64,000 nucleotides of DNA, taken from Chitinophagales bacterium (GTDB lineage Bacteria; Bacteroidota; Bacteroidia; Chitinophagales; Saprospiraceae). Below, piece by piece: positions 9,201 to 16,348 of the stretch (the first letter of the stretch is position 1; each line of letters opens with the position of its first letter). The position numbers and the translations under genes are program-made. The DNA is taken from the NCBI GenBank assembly GCA_017303875.1, contig JAFLBP010000005.1, positions 139,068 to 203,067 of the forward strand, written 5' to 3'. The notes beneath the pieces were generated by a model. That model saw only the letters and a program-made list of their open reading frames with translations, did not search any database and was not told where the DNA came from.

Positions 9201-11433
9201 TCTCGCCGTAATGATCGGAGGTAACATTAAGCAGCAGGCCCTTACCTGCCGTGCCGGTATCGTATTCAAAACTGGCTTCGCTTATTTCAAGATCATTCAG
9301 GGCGTCGGGAATAGGCGGCGCCGGCGCATTGAAGGCTGCCGCAAAATCGCTGATGTTGAGCGGTTTGCCGGAGGCGTTCAATTTCGCGATGAGGGTGGTC
9401 TCTTTTGTGTTAGGGTCGCCGCCGCTTTTGGCGTCAAAATCAAATTCGAGCGCTTTTTCGGGCGCGCCGGCCGGGCCAATGAGGAATACACCTTTCAACT
9501 CCCAGCCATCCTTGTCGATATGATAGGTAATGGTGACGTCCAGCAGCTCTCCGGCAATCGGGAACTTAGCTTCAATGACCAACTCGAAAGTGCTGTCGGG
9601 CGGCGCATCGGCAGGCTTTGGCAGCGGCTGTGATGCGGTTTTGATCGGGGCAATATATTTCAGCGAGCACTGGGCAATCTGAATCTCATCCAGGTAATCC
9701 GGATGCTGAAATCCGAATGCTGTGGCCAGATCGCCAATCGCAAACGGATGGTCGGATTGTGCAGAGAAGGTCCAATCGGTATCGCTGCGCGCGGCGCTGA
9801 GGTCGAAAGCCGGTGCATCATCGCCTGTTCCAATGACGATTTGTGCGGCGATGCTACCCGTAATTTCCTCGCCGTTTTTATCCAGATCGGCTTTCAGGCT
9901 GCTGATTTTGGGCAAGGAAAAATTCGTAAAACTCCAGTCAATATCCAGTTCAATGCTGCCGGAATACAGGGATTTATCCGGCGTTGCCGAAAAAGCTAAT
10001 TCATCAATGCTAATGACCGGAAAATCGGCAGCATCGGAAGAAAACTGGCTGAACAGGTCGGAAAGTTGTATGGAAGAGCCTTCCACGAGGCCGCCATTCA
10101 GGGCAAAAACCCATTTTCCGATAGTTGGGTCATTGGTAAAATTAGCTTCAAAAGCCACATCCCCTTTCAGGAACTCCAGGTCGCCGGCGAGTAATATCTC
10201 CATATTGGAATTGGAGAGCGGAAATGTCGGGTTATCCACCGACCAGGAGACGGAAAACGCGTTCAGGGCAAACCAGTGAACATAGCCAATAGCCGGGCCG
10301 TTGGCGTAACCGAGCTTGAGCAAAATGGAGCTTAATTCCGGTTTGCCGCCTTGCGGAATATTCAATCCCACCGCGATATTCTCTATGCCGATATGGCTGA
10401 AAAAATCGCTTTGCTGAATTTTATCGGGCAGGTTGCTTTGTAAAACCGACTGCTGAAACAAAGCCTTTACATCGGCCAGACTCAGGGCGGGCTGGTCATC
10501 GAGGCCACTCATGGAAAAAAGCAGACTGTTGCCATCGAGTGGAATCAATGCCTGAATCAATGCATTCCCGATGGTGGTTTGCAGGAGCAGGTTGCTGCTG
10601 AGCACAGTCGCACTCTGGCTGGCGTCGCTGGGAGAGCTGGTAGCCGGAATAGCCTCAAACCCTGCATCAAATTCAAAAGTAATGGCCTCATTGCCTTGTA
10701 TAACGGCGTTGTGGTTGTCGCCCAGATCGGTCAGCAATTTCATGCTGATATTGGCCGAATCTGTACCGGTTTTGCTATTGTCTACCGGCCCGTTGAAGTA
10801 AAAAGTGCCGGTACTCAGGTCGCCGAACAGGTTTTCCAGCACCGGAAAAATGTCGGTCGACAAGCCAGCAGGCACTTGCAGGTTGAGGCCCGGTGTCAGG
10901 TTGGGGAAATTATTGGAGAATCCCGTACCTGGTCCGCCGAGGTTCCACTGTTGCGCGTGGGCCAGCGAGGTAAGCAACAGGGAAGGCGCGTGTGTGGTAG
11001 CCAGGTGACTGAACACAAAACTGCTGGCTAAGCCGGGGAAGCTGTCGGAGGGCGTCCAGATTGCTGTTACTTTATTTTGCAGGATGAGGGTAAAATCCAC
11101 CTGCGTGTTGCTGTCGTCTGAAAGGTTGACGGGCGTTACATACAGCGTTATTTCGGTTTGGGCCTTGGGGAAAGCCAGTACATCGCTGTCGGGTACGCCA
11201 AAAAGCAGGACGGAGGGCAGGTCGGCGCCCTTGCTGTCGCTCACCGAACCGGCGGGGGCGGCCACGGCCTTGAGGTCTGTGGCGCCGAGGTGCAGGCTGC
11301 TGATTTGCAGCTGGGTGGCAATGGCCGTTTTCAGGTCGCTGGTCCAGCTCAGGCCTGCGATGGGGTCGGTAAGTGAAAGCGCGTTATTTTTCAGCGCGGC
11401 ATTCAGGGTACTGATCAAAGACGCAATATTCAT
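6256..11433 (-). CDS. DUF6603-like giant beta-rich protein (1725 aa)
   Basis: Complete frame of 1725 residues without signal peptide. The first 900 residues are a long series of short amphipathic strands broken by Gly, Asn and Asp turns. Residues about 920-1340 form a glycine- and phenylalanine-rich region: LGGIAMSFQGLGIGMKFPP, GGMRIAGGFVTMDDNYDNF, FFFIDGVAGGFGINRQF, and near 1305 FHVGVDMNIWGPEFGGTARI. This region resembles DUF6603 domains as I remember them from large bacterial and fungal proteins; the assignment is by eye. The C-terminal 350 residues are a separate, less hydrophobic domain. It begins 12 bases after the nuclease stop codon, so the two are translated from one message. Repeated amphipathic strands suggest an elongated beta structure or lipid-facing groove, but this is speculation. 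Confidence 0.7.
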   Translation of the reverse strand: MNIASLISTLNAALKNNALSLTDPIAGLSWTSDLKTAIATQLQISSLHLGATDLKAVAAPAGSVSDSKGADLPSVLLFGVPDSDVLAFPKAQTEITLYVTPVNLSDDSNTQVDFTLILQNKVTAIWTPSDSFPGLASSFVFSHLATTHAPSLLLTSLAHAQQWNLGGPGTGFSNNFPNLTPGLNLQVPAGLSTDIFPVLENLFGDLSTGTFYFNGPVDNSKTGTDSANISMKLLTDLGDNHNAVIQGNEAITFEFDAGFEAIPATSSPSDASQSATVLSSNLLLQTTIGNALIQALIPLDGNSLLFSMSGLDDQPALSLADVKALFQQSVLQSNLPDKIQQSDFFSHIGIENIAVGLNIPQGGKPELSSILLKLGYANGPAIGYVHWFALNAFSVSWSVDNPTFPLSNSNMEILLAGDLEFLKGDVAFEANFTNDPTIGKWVFALNGGLVEGSSIQLSDLFSQFSSDAADFPVISIDELAFSATPDKSLYSGSIELDIDWSFTNFSLPKISSLKADLDKNGEEITGSIAAQIVIGTGDDAPAFDLSAARSDTDWTFSAQSDHPFAIGDLATAFGFQHPDYLDEIQIAQCSLKYIAPIKTASQPLPKPADAPPDSTFELVIEAKFPIAGELLDVTITYHIDKDGWELKGVFLIGPAGAPEKALEFDFDAKSGGDPNTKETTLIAKLNASGKPLNISDFAAAFNAPAPPIPDALNDLEISEASFEYDTGTAGKGLLLNVTSDHYGEIVFAIVKTGSDTQPVWKPFFAVAFKPTLDFDKLPVVGDYIAKVANPLTINQIQVAGVPKAMSAEDLTELNTLFTNASAPTTLIPKVPDGQGLPAEAIFNAVFQINEDKKPINLILSGKGISTGGSSDAEVAQPGPAAAPGDDSDSSLPTNNTKQKVGKSFGPVTLTGFNIGFSDGKITLDVSGELSLGGIAMSFQGLGIGMKFPPQSFTDVSFRLHGLGVNMNKGGMRIAGGFVTMDDNYDNFMGMLIITAGSIGIQAYGGYATTTPQPSFFIFLNVEVPLGGPPFFFIDGVAGGFGINRQFIMPDFEELPSFPLLPGASSNPLPTGAPASVDDITQVLTQLAKFIPPKAGAYWIAAGLDFTSFELLQVTAILEMSFGAGFQIGLIGSAALSVPEPEEPIAFVQLDFEINFDSEAGFFAVLAVLTPASYVFSGACHLQGGFAFYTWYKDQLNGASAGDFLITLGGYHPAFHKPAWYPAVPRLGMNWNLGVLKISGQAYFALTPHMIMAGLEMSAVFDIKIVKATFDAGFDFLLGWKPFFYLADAYIHIDIELHLLFTIHFHVGVDMNIWGPEFGGTARIDLSIFSFTISFGSSAPTPPPISWVDFKKLLPNSQPSEQAAPQLMRGNELLFAAAADVPPFSVSQVDIESGMLQTLSDKPLKQADLNNEKVFNWLIDPNDFAFLLLAGVPCNNFWFNYSDPVGSGDLPNSPTDSFNARAQPAQFTPSPGAKSIYKSTNDPKAFYSRDPDGSTKSDVIFAYDVPSDLATAWWKCKVQVGPVDIEEGIFSTDGSLISGFESTFIVKIYKLEENNTRSYESNFVVTLLNRNAAKSLWGSLVNPSNGSTVLNDEVLLKDALFGINLTPKIWNPLKTRDINIYLLLFDGANNLCWPVEATPETGANTFEEQISSDGNSMQFNMPGGGVVQSTFRQLNANAFGNAAAGAALVNNLNNLFGYNFEVSQDSKALAAPMYKDWPALMLTGEE

Positions 11434-11445
11434 CGGAAGCGGGAT

Positions 11446-12483
11446 TTAATTATTTATCTCGACGGTGATGGTCACAGGAAGGTGATCGCTGATGCCTGCT
11501 GTTTTGCCTTTTTTGGCTTTTGAATTATCCAGGTTCTTGGTAATGAAGGTATTGAAAGAATCTTCTACATCTTCATTCAGGGTTCGTTTCTTCCCTTTGG
11601 TCGGTTTACTTTGACGCTCATTGGCCATGTCATTGATGACATTGATTACCCCAACGGGACGGGTCTTATACTTTTTGACTTTTTTCCCAAAAATATTATC
11701 ATAGGCATTTTCGGCTACTTTCGGGCTGGAGCCGGAAGTATCCACTTTTCCCAGGAGGCTGCTGCCGACACCGTCGGTGACTTCTACGTCAAAGCCGCTG
11801 CTGCTTTGCAAGGTGTTAAAAAACGATTGGTTACTGTTGTAATCCAGATTGGTATCGCTGCCTATGATGACCGGAGTGGTTCCGGCAATGGCGCTACACG
11901 CTGTCATACAGTCTTTGATGGCGTTTTTGATGTCGGTTTCTTTATCAAAATTGGCGCAGGCATGGAAGGAAACCACCCAAATTTGTTGTGTGGCAGGGTT
12001 AGCGGCGGTATTTTTAAGTTCAAAAAGGCAGGCGGCGGGGCGGCGGGAGTTGCCGAATTTCAGATCCTTGTCGTTTTCATCCTTACGCAGAATGAGCGGG
12101 CCTTTTTTAAGCGTAATTGCCGTTGGATACAGCGGATCTGTGGTGGAGCCGACCGGGGTAGATTTCCAGAAAAAAGCATAGGCATCGCGGTCTTTGTTGC
12201 CAGCGTTTACACCGGAGACGGCATACATCCATTTGGAAACTTTATCCTGCTTGTTTAATTCGCTGCATAATTGCTTCAGGGCAACTTTGGCGCCTTCCAG
12301 AATCAGGTCTTCCCCAATTTGAGCGCGTTTTACTCTCCGGTTGGCAACAACCTCCATGATGGCAAAAACATCAGCGCCGTCGGTGAGTACGGTTTGTACG
12401 ATATTCGACATCGTGTACGAATAGTCGTAATTCCCGAAATCTTTAAGATTCCAGGATAAAAATCGCAGGCAGATTGTTGACAT
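11446..12483 (-). CDS. Endonuclease/exonuclease/phosphatase (EEP) family protein
   Basis: 345 residues with the full set of EEP-fold catalytic landmarks: SWNLKDFG with Asn12, AIMEVV with Glu44, VSFHACANFD with His174, GSDTNLDYN with Asp210 and Asn212, and ISDHLPVTI with Asp333-His334 near the C-terminus. Members of this superfamily are metal-dependent phosphodiesterases acting on nucleic acids, phosphoinositides or sphingomyelin; the substrate cannot be told here. There is no signal peptide, so it is probably cytoplasmic. It is the first gene of the minus-strand operon and is followed after 12 bases by the 1725-residue gene. A Lys-rich stretch precedes the final SDH motif. The family call is strong, the substrate unknown. 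Confidence 0.85.
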   Translation of the reverse strand: MSTICLRFLSWNLKDFGNYDYSYTMSNIVQTVLTDGADVFAIMEVVANRRVKRAQIGEDLILEGAKVALKQLCSELNKQDKVSKWMYAVSGVNAGNKDRDAYAFFWKSTPVGSTTDPLYPTAITLKKGPLILRKDENDKDLKFGNSRRPAACLFELKNTAANPATQQIWVVSFHACANFDKETDIKNAIKDCMTACSAIAGTTPVIIGSDTNLDYNSNQSFFNTLQSSSGFDVEVTDGVGSSLLGKVDTSGSSPKVAENAYDNIFGKKVKKYKTRPVGVINVINDMANERQSKPTKGKKRTLNEDVEDSFNTFITKNLDNSKAKKGKTAGISDHLPVTITVEINN

Positions 12484-12755
12484 TCGGGCAATAAATTTCT
12501 AAAAAACAGAAAATTGGGCAAAATAAATTTACACAGAGGCAGCAGATGAAGCGTTTTATTAGGCGCAAGGTAATATTGGTACTATATTATTTTACCCAAT
12601 TTACATATAATTTTTTATAAATTAACACAAGCACGTACGTTTGGCGGCCCCATACGCCATCGGGCACAGGAAATAAATCAAAAACACGGCGGCACAAAAA
12701 CACTCAAACCCCTTGAAACACTACCTTTGGCCGCAATTTTGTAGTAAACAGTATT
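12484..12755. other. Divergent intergenic region between the giant operon and the TPR gene
   Basis: 272 AT-rich bases between two divergent start codons. It must hold the promoter of the minus-strand giant operon as well as that of the plus-strand TPR gene. A clear TAnnTTTG is visible only on the plus strand (12722-12729). On the minus strand there is only a weak TATTTTG-like match near the nuclease start. I see no open reading frame or strong palindrome. Confidence 0.6.
12722..12729 (+). promoter_or_regulatory. Candidate -7 promoter element (TACCTTTG)
   Basis: TACCTTTG matches the Bacteroidota sigma-factor -7 consensus TAnnTTTG and lies 26 bases before the ATG at 12756. No convincing TTTG box is seen 19-21 bases upstream. 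Confidence 0.5.
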
Positions 12756-14477
12756 ATGGCTAAAGCAACATCTACCAAAACAAAATCCACCGCCTCAACC
12801 CGCCCTGTTGCGGAGGAGCAATCCTATGCCTGGGTTGCCTGGGCCATTGCAGCGCTTGCCTTTTTCCTCTACCTGCCGGGCTTCCGCAATGCGATGGTAA
12901 GTATGGACGACCACTCAGCCACGGTCGATAACCTCGCTGTGACCCAGTTTGCGCCTTTTTCGCATTTCCACAACCTTGGCATGTACGCGCCAATTACCTG
13001 GCTTTTTTACGCAATTGCTTATAAATTAGGCGGAGATGCGCCGGTTTGGTACCATATTTTCAGTGCGCTGGCACATGCCCTGAATACCTGGCTGCTGTAT
13101 CGCTTAGTGTCCAAACTGCATACCGACTGGCAAATTGCCGCCATGGCAGCCGCACTTTTTGCCGTACATCCGCTGCAAGTAGAAGCGGTGGCCTGGATTG
13201 CCGGTTTCAGCACCCCTTTGTTTGTGTGCTTCTTTCTGATGGGCCTCAACGTCTGGGTTTCCCGACCGGAGGGTGATAAAATATTCAGTCGCCCCTACCT
13301 GCTTGTTTTGGGCGCTTTCCTGCTGGCGGCATTGTCCAAATCAGCGGCAGTTACCTTCCCGCTGGCTTTATTGGTTATCGATGCCTGGCGCGGGAAAAAC
13401 TGGCGTAGCAGTAGTGCATTGCTCGAAAAAGCGCCTTTTTTCCTGCTTTCCCTGCTTTTTGGCTGGCTCACCCTGCAAACCCGCGATGCGGCCGGGCATA
13501 GTCTGGCAACCTCCGCAACGGAGTTTTCCATGATTGACCGCCTGTATATGGTCAGCCACACCATTCTGTTTTATTGGGGCAAATTTCTTGCGCCTTTTGG
13601 CCTGAGCATCTGGTATCCATTTCAGAAAATGGATGGCCAGTGGCACTGGTCTTATTATGCAGCGCCGCTGGCCCTGCTGGCGGTGGCGGGTGCAGCCTGG
13701 TATTTCCGGCGCCGGGCCCGGCTACTGTGGTATGCGCTGCTGTTTTATCTGGCAAATATTGTAGTCGCCTTGCCTTTTGCCACTTTCGGCACTTTTGAGC
13801 TGCGCTCCGATCGTTATAATTACCTTGCCGGCATCGGTATTTTTGTGTTGCTGGCGGCCCTGCCGGGCTGGCTGGGACAAAAACGCCCGGCATTGCTGCA
13901 GCCCGCACGCATTGCTGTTGGCTTGCTTGCCCTGCTTTGGATCGGGCTTTCTTATGTGCGTATTACGGAGTGGAGCAGTACCGTGAAGCTCATTGATAAA
14001 GCTATTGCGGCACAAGGCGACAACCATGGCAAAGCCTATTTGTGGCGCGGTATGGAGTTGGGTAATCAGGGCAAAATGCAGGATGCACTCCAGGATTTTA
14101 CAAAAGCCATTGAAACAGACTCCAACCTTGTAGACGCCTATAAATACCGTGGCGGCATCATGGGCCTTGCCCGCCGCTACGATCAATCCGTGGCCGATCT
14201 CAGCAAATACCTGCAATACCACCCTGAAGCCGCCGAGCAGTTCTTCAACCGTGGCTTGTCGTACACCAACCTTGGAGAAAATGAAAAGGCGCTCGCCGAT
14301 TTCAACAAAACCCTGGAATTAAATCCGGATTTCTACCGCGCTTACAATGCGCGCGGCAATGTGTACCTCGCCATGGGCGATACCGAAAAGGGCAATGCCG
14401 ATCTTCGACAATATCAGGCCCTGGATGCTAAAGCAAAAGCCAAGGCAAAGCAGAAGCCGAAAGCGAATAGAAAATAA
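12756..14477 (+). CDS. TMTC-like multi-pass membrane protein with C-terminal TPR repeats
   Basis: 573 residues. After a Lys/Thr-rich cytoplasmic start, about ten hydrophobic segments run from residue 28 to 410, followed by TPR units from about 425 to 550 (NHGKAYLWRGMELGNQGKMQ, AEQFFNRGLSYTNLGENEKA, FYRAYNARGNVYLAMGDTEK). The membrane part has the loop motif FAVHPLQVEAVAWIAG and the early VSMDDHSATVDN acidic motif, the layout of TMTC/PMT-like glycosyltransferases that use lipid-linked sugars. The tail is very Lys-rich (AKAKAKQKPKANRK). It is monocistronic, with its own -7 element. Likely role: membrane glycosyltransferase or a related protein; the substrate is unknown. The architecture is well supported; catalytic activity is inferred. 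Confidence 0.7.
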   Translation: MAKATSTKTKSTASTRPVAEEQSYAWVAWAIAALAFFLYLPGFRNAMVSMDDHSATVDNLAVTQFAPFSHFHNLGMYAPITWLFYAIAYKLGGDAPVWYHIFSALAHALNTWLLYRLVSKLHTDWQIAAMAAALFAVHPLQVEAVAWIAGFSTPLFVCFFLMGLNVWVSRPEGDKIFSRPYLLVLGAFLLAALSKSAAVTFPLALLVIDAWRGKNWRSSSALLEKAPFFLLSLLFGWLTLQTRDAAGHSLATSATEFSMIDRLYMVSHTILFYWGKFLAPFGLSIWYPFQKMDGQWHWSYYAAPLALLAVAGAAWYFRRRARLLWYALLFYLANIVVALPFATFGTFELRSDRYNYLAGIGIFVLLAALPGWLGQKRPALLQPARIAVGLLALLWIGLSYVRITEWSSTVKLIDKAIAAQGDNHGKAYLWRGMELGNQGKMQDALQDFTKAIETDSNLVDAYKYRGGIMGLARRYDQSVADLSKYLQYHPEAAEQFFNRGLSYTNLGENEKALADFNKTLELNPDFYRAYNARGNVYLAMGDTEKGNADLRQYQALDAKAKAKAKQKPKANRK

Positions 14478-14490
14478 TTTTTAAATTTTG

Positions 14491-14646
14491 GATGCTTGAT
14501 TTTGGATGCTTGATTTTGGATGCTTGATTTTGGATGCTTGATTTTTAATTTTGAATGCTTGATTATTTGTTTTTTTGCTACGCAAAAAACTGATTATCAA
14601 GTAAAAATTATTAAAATTAAAAATCAAGCATCAAAAATCAAGCATT
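14491..14646. repeat. 14-base tandem repeats with inverted copies (bidirectional stem)
   Basis: GATGCTTGATTTTG is repeated with a strict 14-base period starting at 14491, 14505, 14519 and 14533, and a variant GAATGCTTGATT follows at 14553. Inverted copies AATCAAGCATC and ATCAAGCATT lie at 14622-14633 and 14637-14646. The region sits between the convergent stops of the TPR gene and the fatty acid hydroxylase gene, so it can fold into a large stem and may terminate both transcripts. Confidence 0.75.
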
Positions 14647-14651
14647 AAAAA

Positions 14652-15527
14652 TTATTTTCTTTTGCGAAATGGCGCCCACAATTGGGACCAAAAGTTGTGC
14701 GGATAACGTTCCACATCCGGAAAGCCCAGTTCGATATCGCGGCCGTCTTTGGGCATCCATACGGTACCGAAAAGATAATCCCAGAGGCTGAGCGTAATAC
14801 CGTAATTGATACCATACGAGCCTTGGGGCAATTCTTTGGCGTGGTGCCAGATATGCATTTGCGGACTATTGAAAATATACTTCAGCGGGCCTAAAGGCAA
14901 ATAGATATTGGCGTGGTTGAGATGACCTATTGCAAGGGTAAATACATACACCACGATAAAATCCTGTATACCAAAGCCGATCATAGCCAGCGGAATATAC
15001 TCCAGCGCCCGGTATACGAGGGTTTCCATAAAATGATAGCGCAAGTGCGCAGCATAGCCCATCTGCCGCACCGAATGGTGCAGCTTATGTACTTCCCACA
15101 GCCAAGGTACCCGGTGCAGGAGGCGATGGGTATTCCACTGTACAAAATCGCGCACCAGGAATAAAATCAGCATTTGTACCCAGCCGGGCAATGCTTTTAC
15201 CTCTATGGCGACCATGTTGCTGATGCCAAAGGCCCAGCCTAAAAAATCGTTGAATGCTTTTACACCAACATCCGAAACCCCGTTGTAACCAATCAGGGAA
15301 AAGAGAAATACGTTGAAAAACATGTAAAAATTATCCAACCAGAAATCCTCGCGCACACGCGGCTGGTTTTTTCGCCATGGAAAAGCCAACTCCAATACAT
15401 ACACAGCGATAGATAACGCGATTAACCAATAGAAAAAATTTCCCCAGTGCGGGTTCAAAATTTCATGCCACAGGTAACGACCATAGCCGACTGTCGCATT
15501 GACGAAAATATCCCAGTATTGCTGCAT
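14652..15527 (-). CDS. Sterol desaturase/fatty acid hydroxylase family membrane protein
   Basis: 291 residues with four to five membrane segments and the His clusters of the di-iron fatty acid hydroxylase superfamily: HRLLH, HKLHHS, HLNHAN and HIWHHAKE. The last two thirds match the family arrangement, where the histidines hold two irons on the cytoplasmic face and oxidise a membrane lipid (hydroxylation or desaturation). The N-terminus WDIFVNATVGYGRYLWHEI is amphipathic. It follows the rhodanese gene by five bases in the same direction, so the two are co-transcribed. The actual substrate (fatty acid, sterol-like lipid or carotenoid) cannot be read from sequence. Confidence 0.85.
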   Translation of the reverse strand: MQQYWDIFVNATVGYGRYLWHEILNPHWGNFFYWLIALSIAVYVLELAFPWRKNQPRVREDFWLDNFYMFFNVFLFSLIGYNGVSDVGVKAFNDFLGWAFGISNMVAIEVKALPGWVQMLILFLVRDFVQWNTHRLLHRVPWLWEVHKLHHSVRQMGYAAHLRYHFMETLVYRALEYIPLAMIGFGIQDFIVVYVFTLAIGHLNHANIYLPLGPLKYIFNSPQMHIWHHAKELPQGSYGINYGITLSLWDYLFGTVWMPKDGRDIELGFPDVERYPHNFWSQLWAPFRKRK

Positions 15528-15532
15528 AAGCT

Positions 15533-15937
15533 TTAACGAACTACTTTTTTACCCGCTGAGCGCCAGGCATTAAAGCCTCCCCGCAAATCATATACCTGTG
15601 TAAAACCGGCTTGTTTGAGTTGACGCGCAGCATTGGAACTGCGCACACCGCTGGCGCAATACACTAAAACAGGTTTGTTCTTATCCAGTTGTGCCATTCG
15701 CTGACGAAATGCATCGGTGTAGATATCTGCATTAATGGCTTTTTCGATATGACCGGAACTGTATTCGCCGGGGGTACGAACATCCACCAGTTGCGCGCCC
15801 GCCGTATTAATGGTTTGTTCAAATTTAGCGGCATCAAGAACCGAAGAAGTAGATTGCGCAGGTGCATCACCGCAGGCCATCAGACCAATCAGGAGCATAA
15901 ACAATGCTGAAATTCGCATGTACTGAATGAGTTGCAT
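15533..15937 (-). CDS. Rhodanese-like lipoprotein
   Basis: 134 residues. The N-terminus ALFMLLIGLMAC is a lipoprotein signal with lipobox Cys22, so the protein is probably anchored in the periplasm or outer membrane. A single rhodanese domain follows: LVDVRTPGEYSSGHIEKAIN, then the active loop VYCASGVRSS with catalytic Cys94. Single-domain rhodaneses carry sulfur as a persulfide. The start could also be the Met seven codons in (MRISALFMLL), which gives a more ordinary signal length. It is the first gene of a pair with the membrane hydroxylase downstream. Confidence 0.85.
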   Translation of the reverse strand: MQLIQYMRISALFMLLIGLMACGDAPAQSTSSVLDAAKFEQTINTAGAQLVDVRTPGEYSSGHIEKAINADIYTDAFRQRMAQLDKNKPVLVYCASGVRSSNAARQLKQAGFTQVYDLRGGFNAWRSAGKKVVR

Positions 15938-16043
15938 GTTTTAACAAAATGGGTTTAATTGAAAAGTCATTTCAACAATTCGGTACAAAGTACGGAGTTT
16001 CTCCTGCTGCACTTCTGTGATTTTGGTTACAATACGCCGTACT
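15938..16043. other. Leader region of the rhodanese operon
   Basis: No gene seen. On the minus strand TACTTTG (15986-15992, read on + as CAAAGTA) resembles a -7 element one base short of the TAnnTTTG consensus. Confidence 0.3.
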
Positions 16044-16239
16044 GCGAAGCTCCGCTTCGCAGCCGTACATCGAAGCTTAGCTTCGATGCGCCGCTTGTAC
16101 GTAACTAAAAGCACGAAGCCCGGCCTCGCACACCGCCTGGGCGAAGCCGGGCTTCGCTTGGGCGGAGTGCGAAGCCGAGCTTCGCGGTACTATTGTGCGA
16201 AGCAAAGCTTCGCGGTACGGTTGCGAAGCGGAGCTTCGC
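16044..16239. repeat. Array of GCGAAGC-NNN-GCTTCGC palindromes
   Basis: Perfect 17-base hairpins with 7-base arms and a three-base loop lie at 16044-16060 (loop TCC), 16070-16086 (variant TCGAAGC/GCTTCGA, loop TTA), 16141-16157 (CGG), 16169-16185 (CGA), 16197-16213 (AAA) and 16223-16239 (GGA). A degenerate unit lies near 16112-16130. The last four are spaced 28, 28 and 26 bases. Arms are constant while loops vary, so selection or copying acts on the stem. The short plus-strand frame through this stretch is not credible as a gene. About 100 unremarkable bases follow before the response-regulator stop. Confidence 0.9.
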
Positions 16240-16348
16240 AATACCTTACTTAGCCTGTATCATCAGCTTCGTGCCTTTGTCGGAGGCAAACGGACAAGGA
16301 GGAAAGTAATCATGTACTACTGAATGAAAAATTAATAACCAGCTGCAT

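Noticed and set aside
8740-9633. 297-residue plus-strand open frame within the 1725-residue gene
   Set aside because: It is antisense to a long uninterrupted gene of clear coding character and has no upstream signals.
1-12483. Prophage or contractile injection system
   Set aside because: No sheath, tube, baseplate, LysM, VgrG or AAA ClpV-like gene is present; large size alone is not enough, and the DUF6603-like core does not resemble tail proteins I know.
14491-14560. CRISPR or centromere-like iteron array
   Set aside because: The tandem units are contiguous 14-mers with no spacers and sit at a convergent gene end with inverted copies; a terminator or slippage repeat is simpler.
16044-16239. 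CRISPR array
   Set aside because: Repeats are 17-base hairpins with 9-12 base separators, not 25-40 base repeats with unique spacers, and no cas gene is near.
16017-16253. 78-residue plus-strand frame over the GCGAAGC palindromes
   Set aside because: Its translation is merely the repeat in Arg/Ala/Ser codons; no start context and no homology-like motif.
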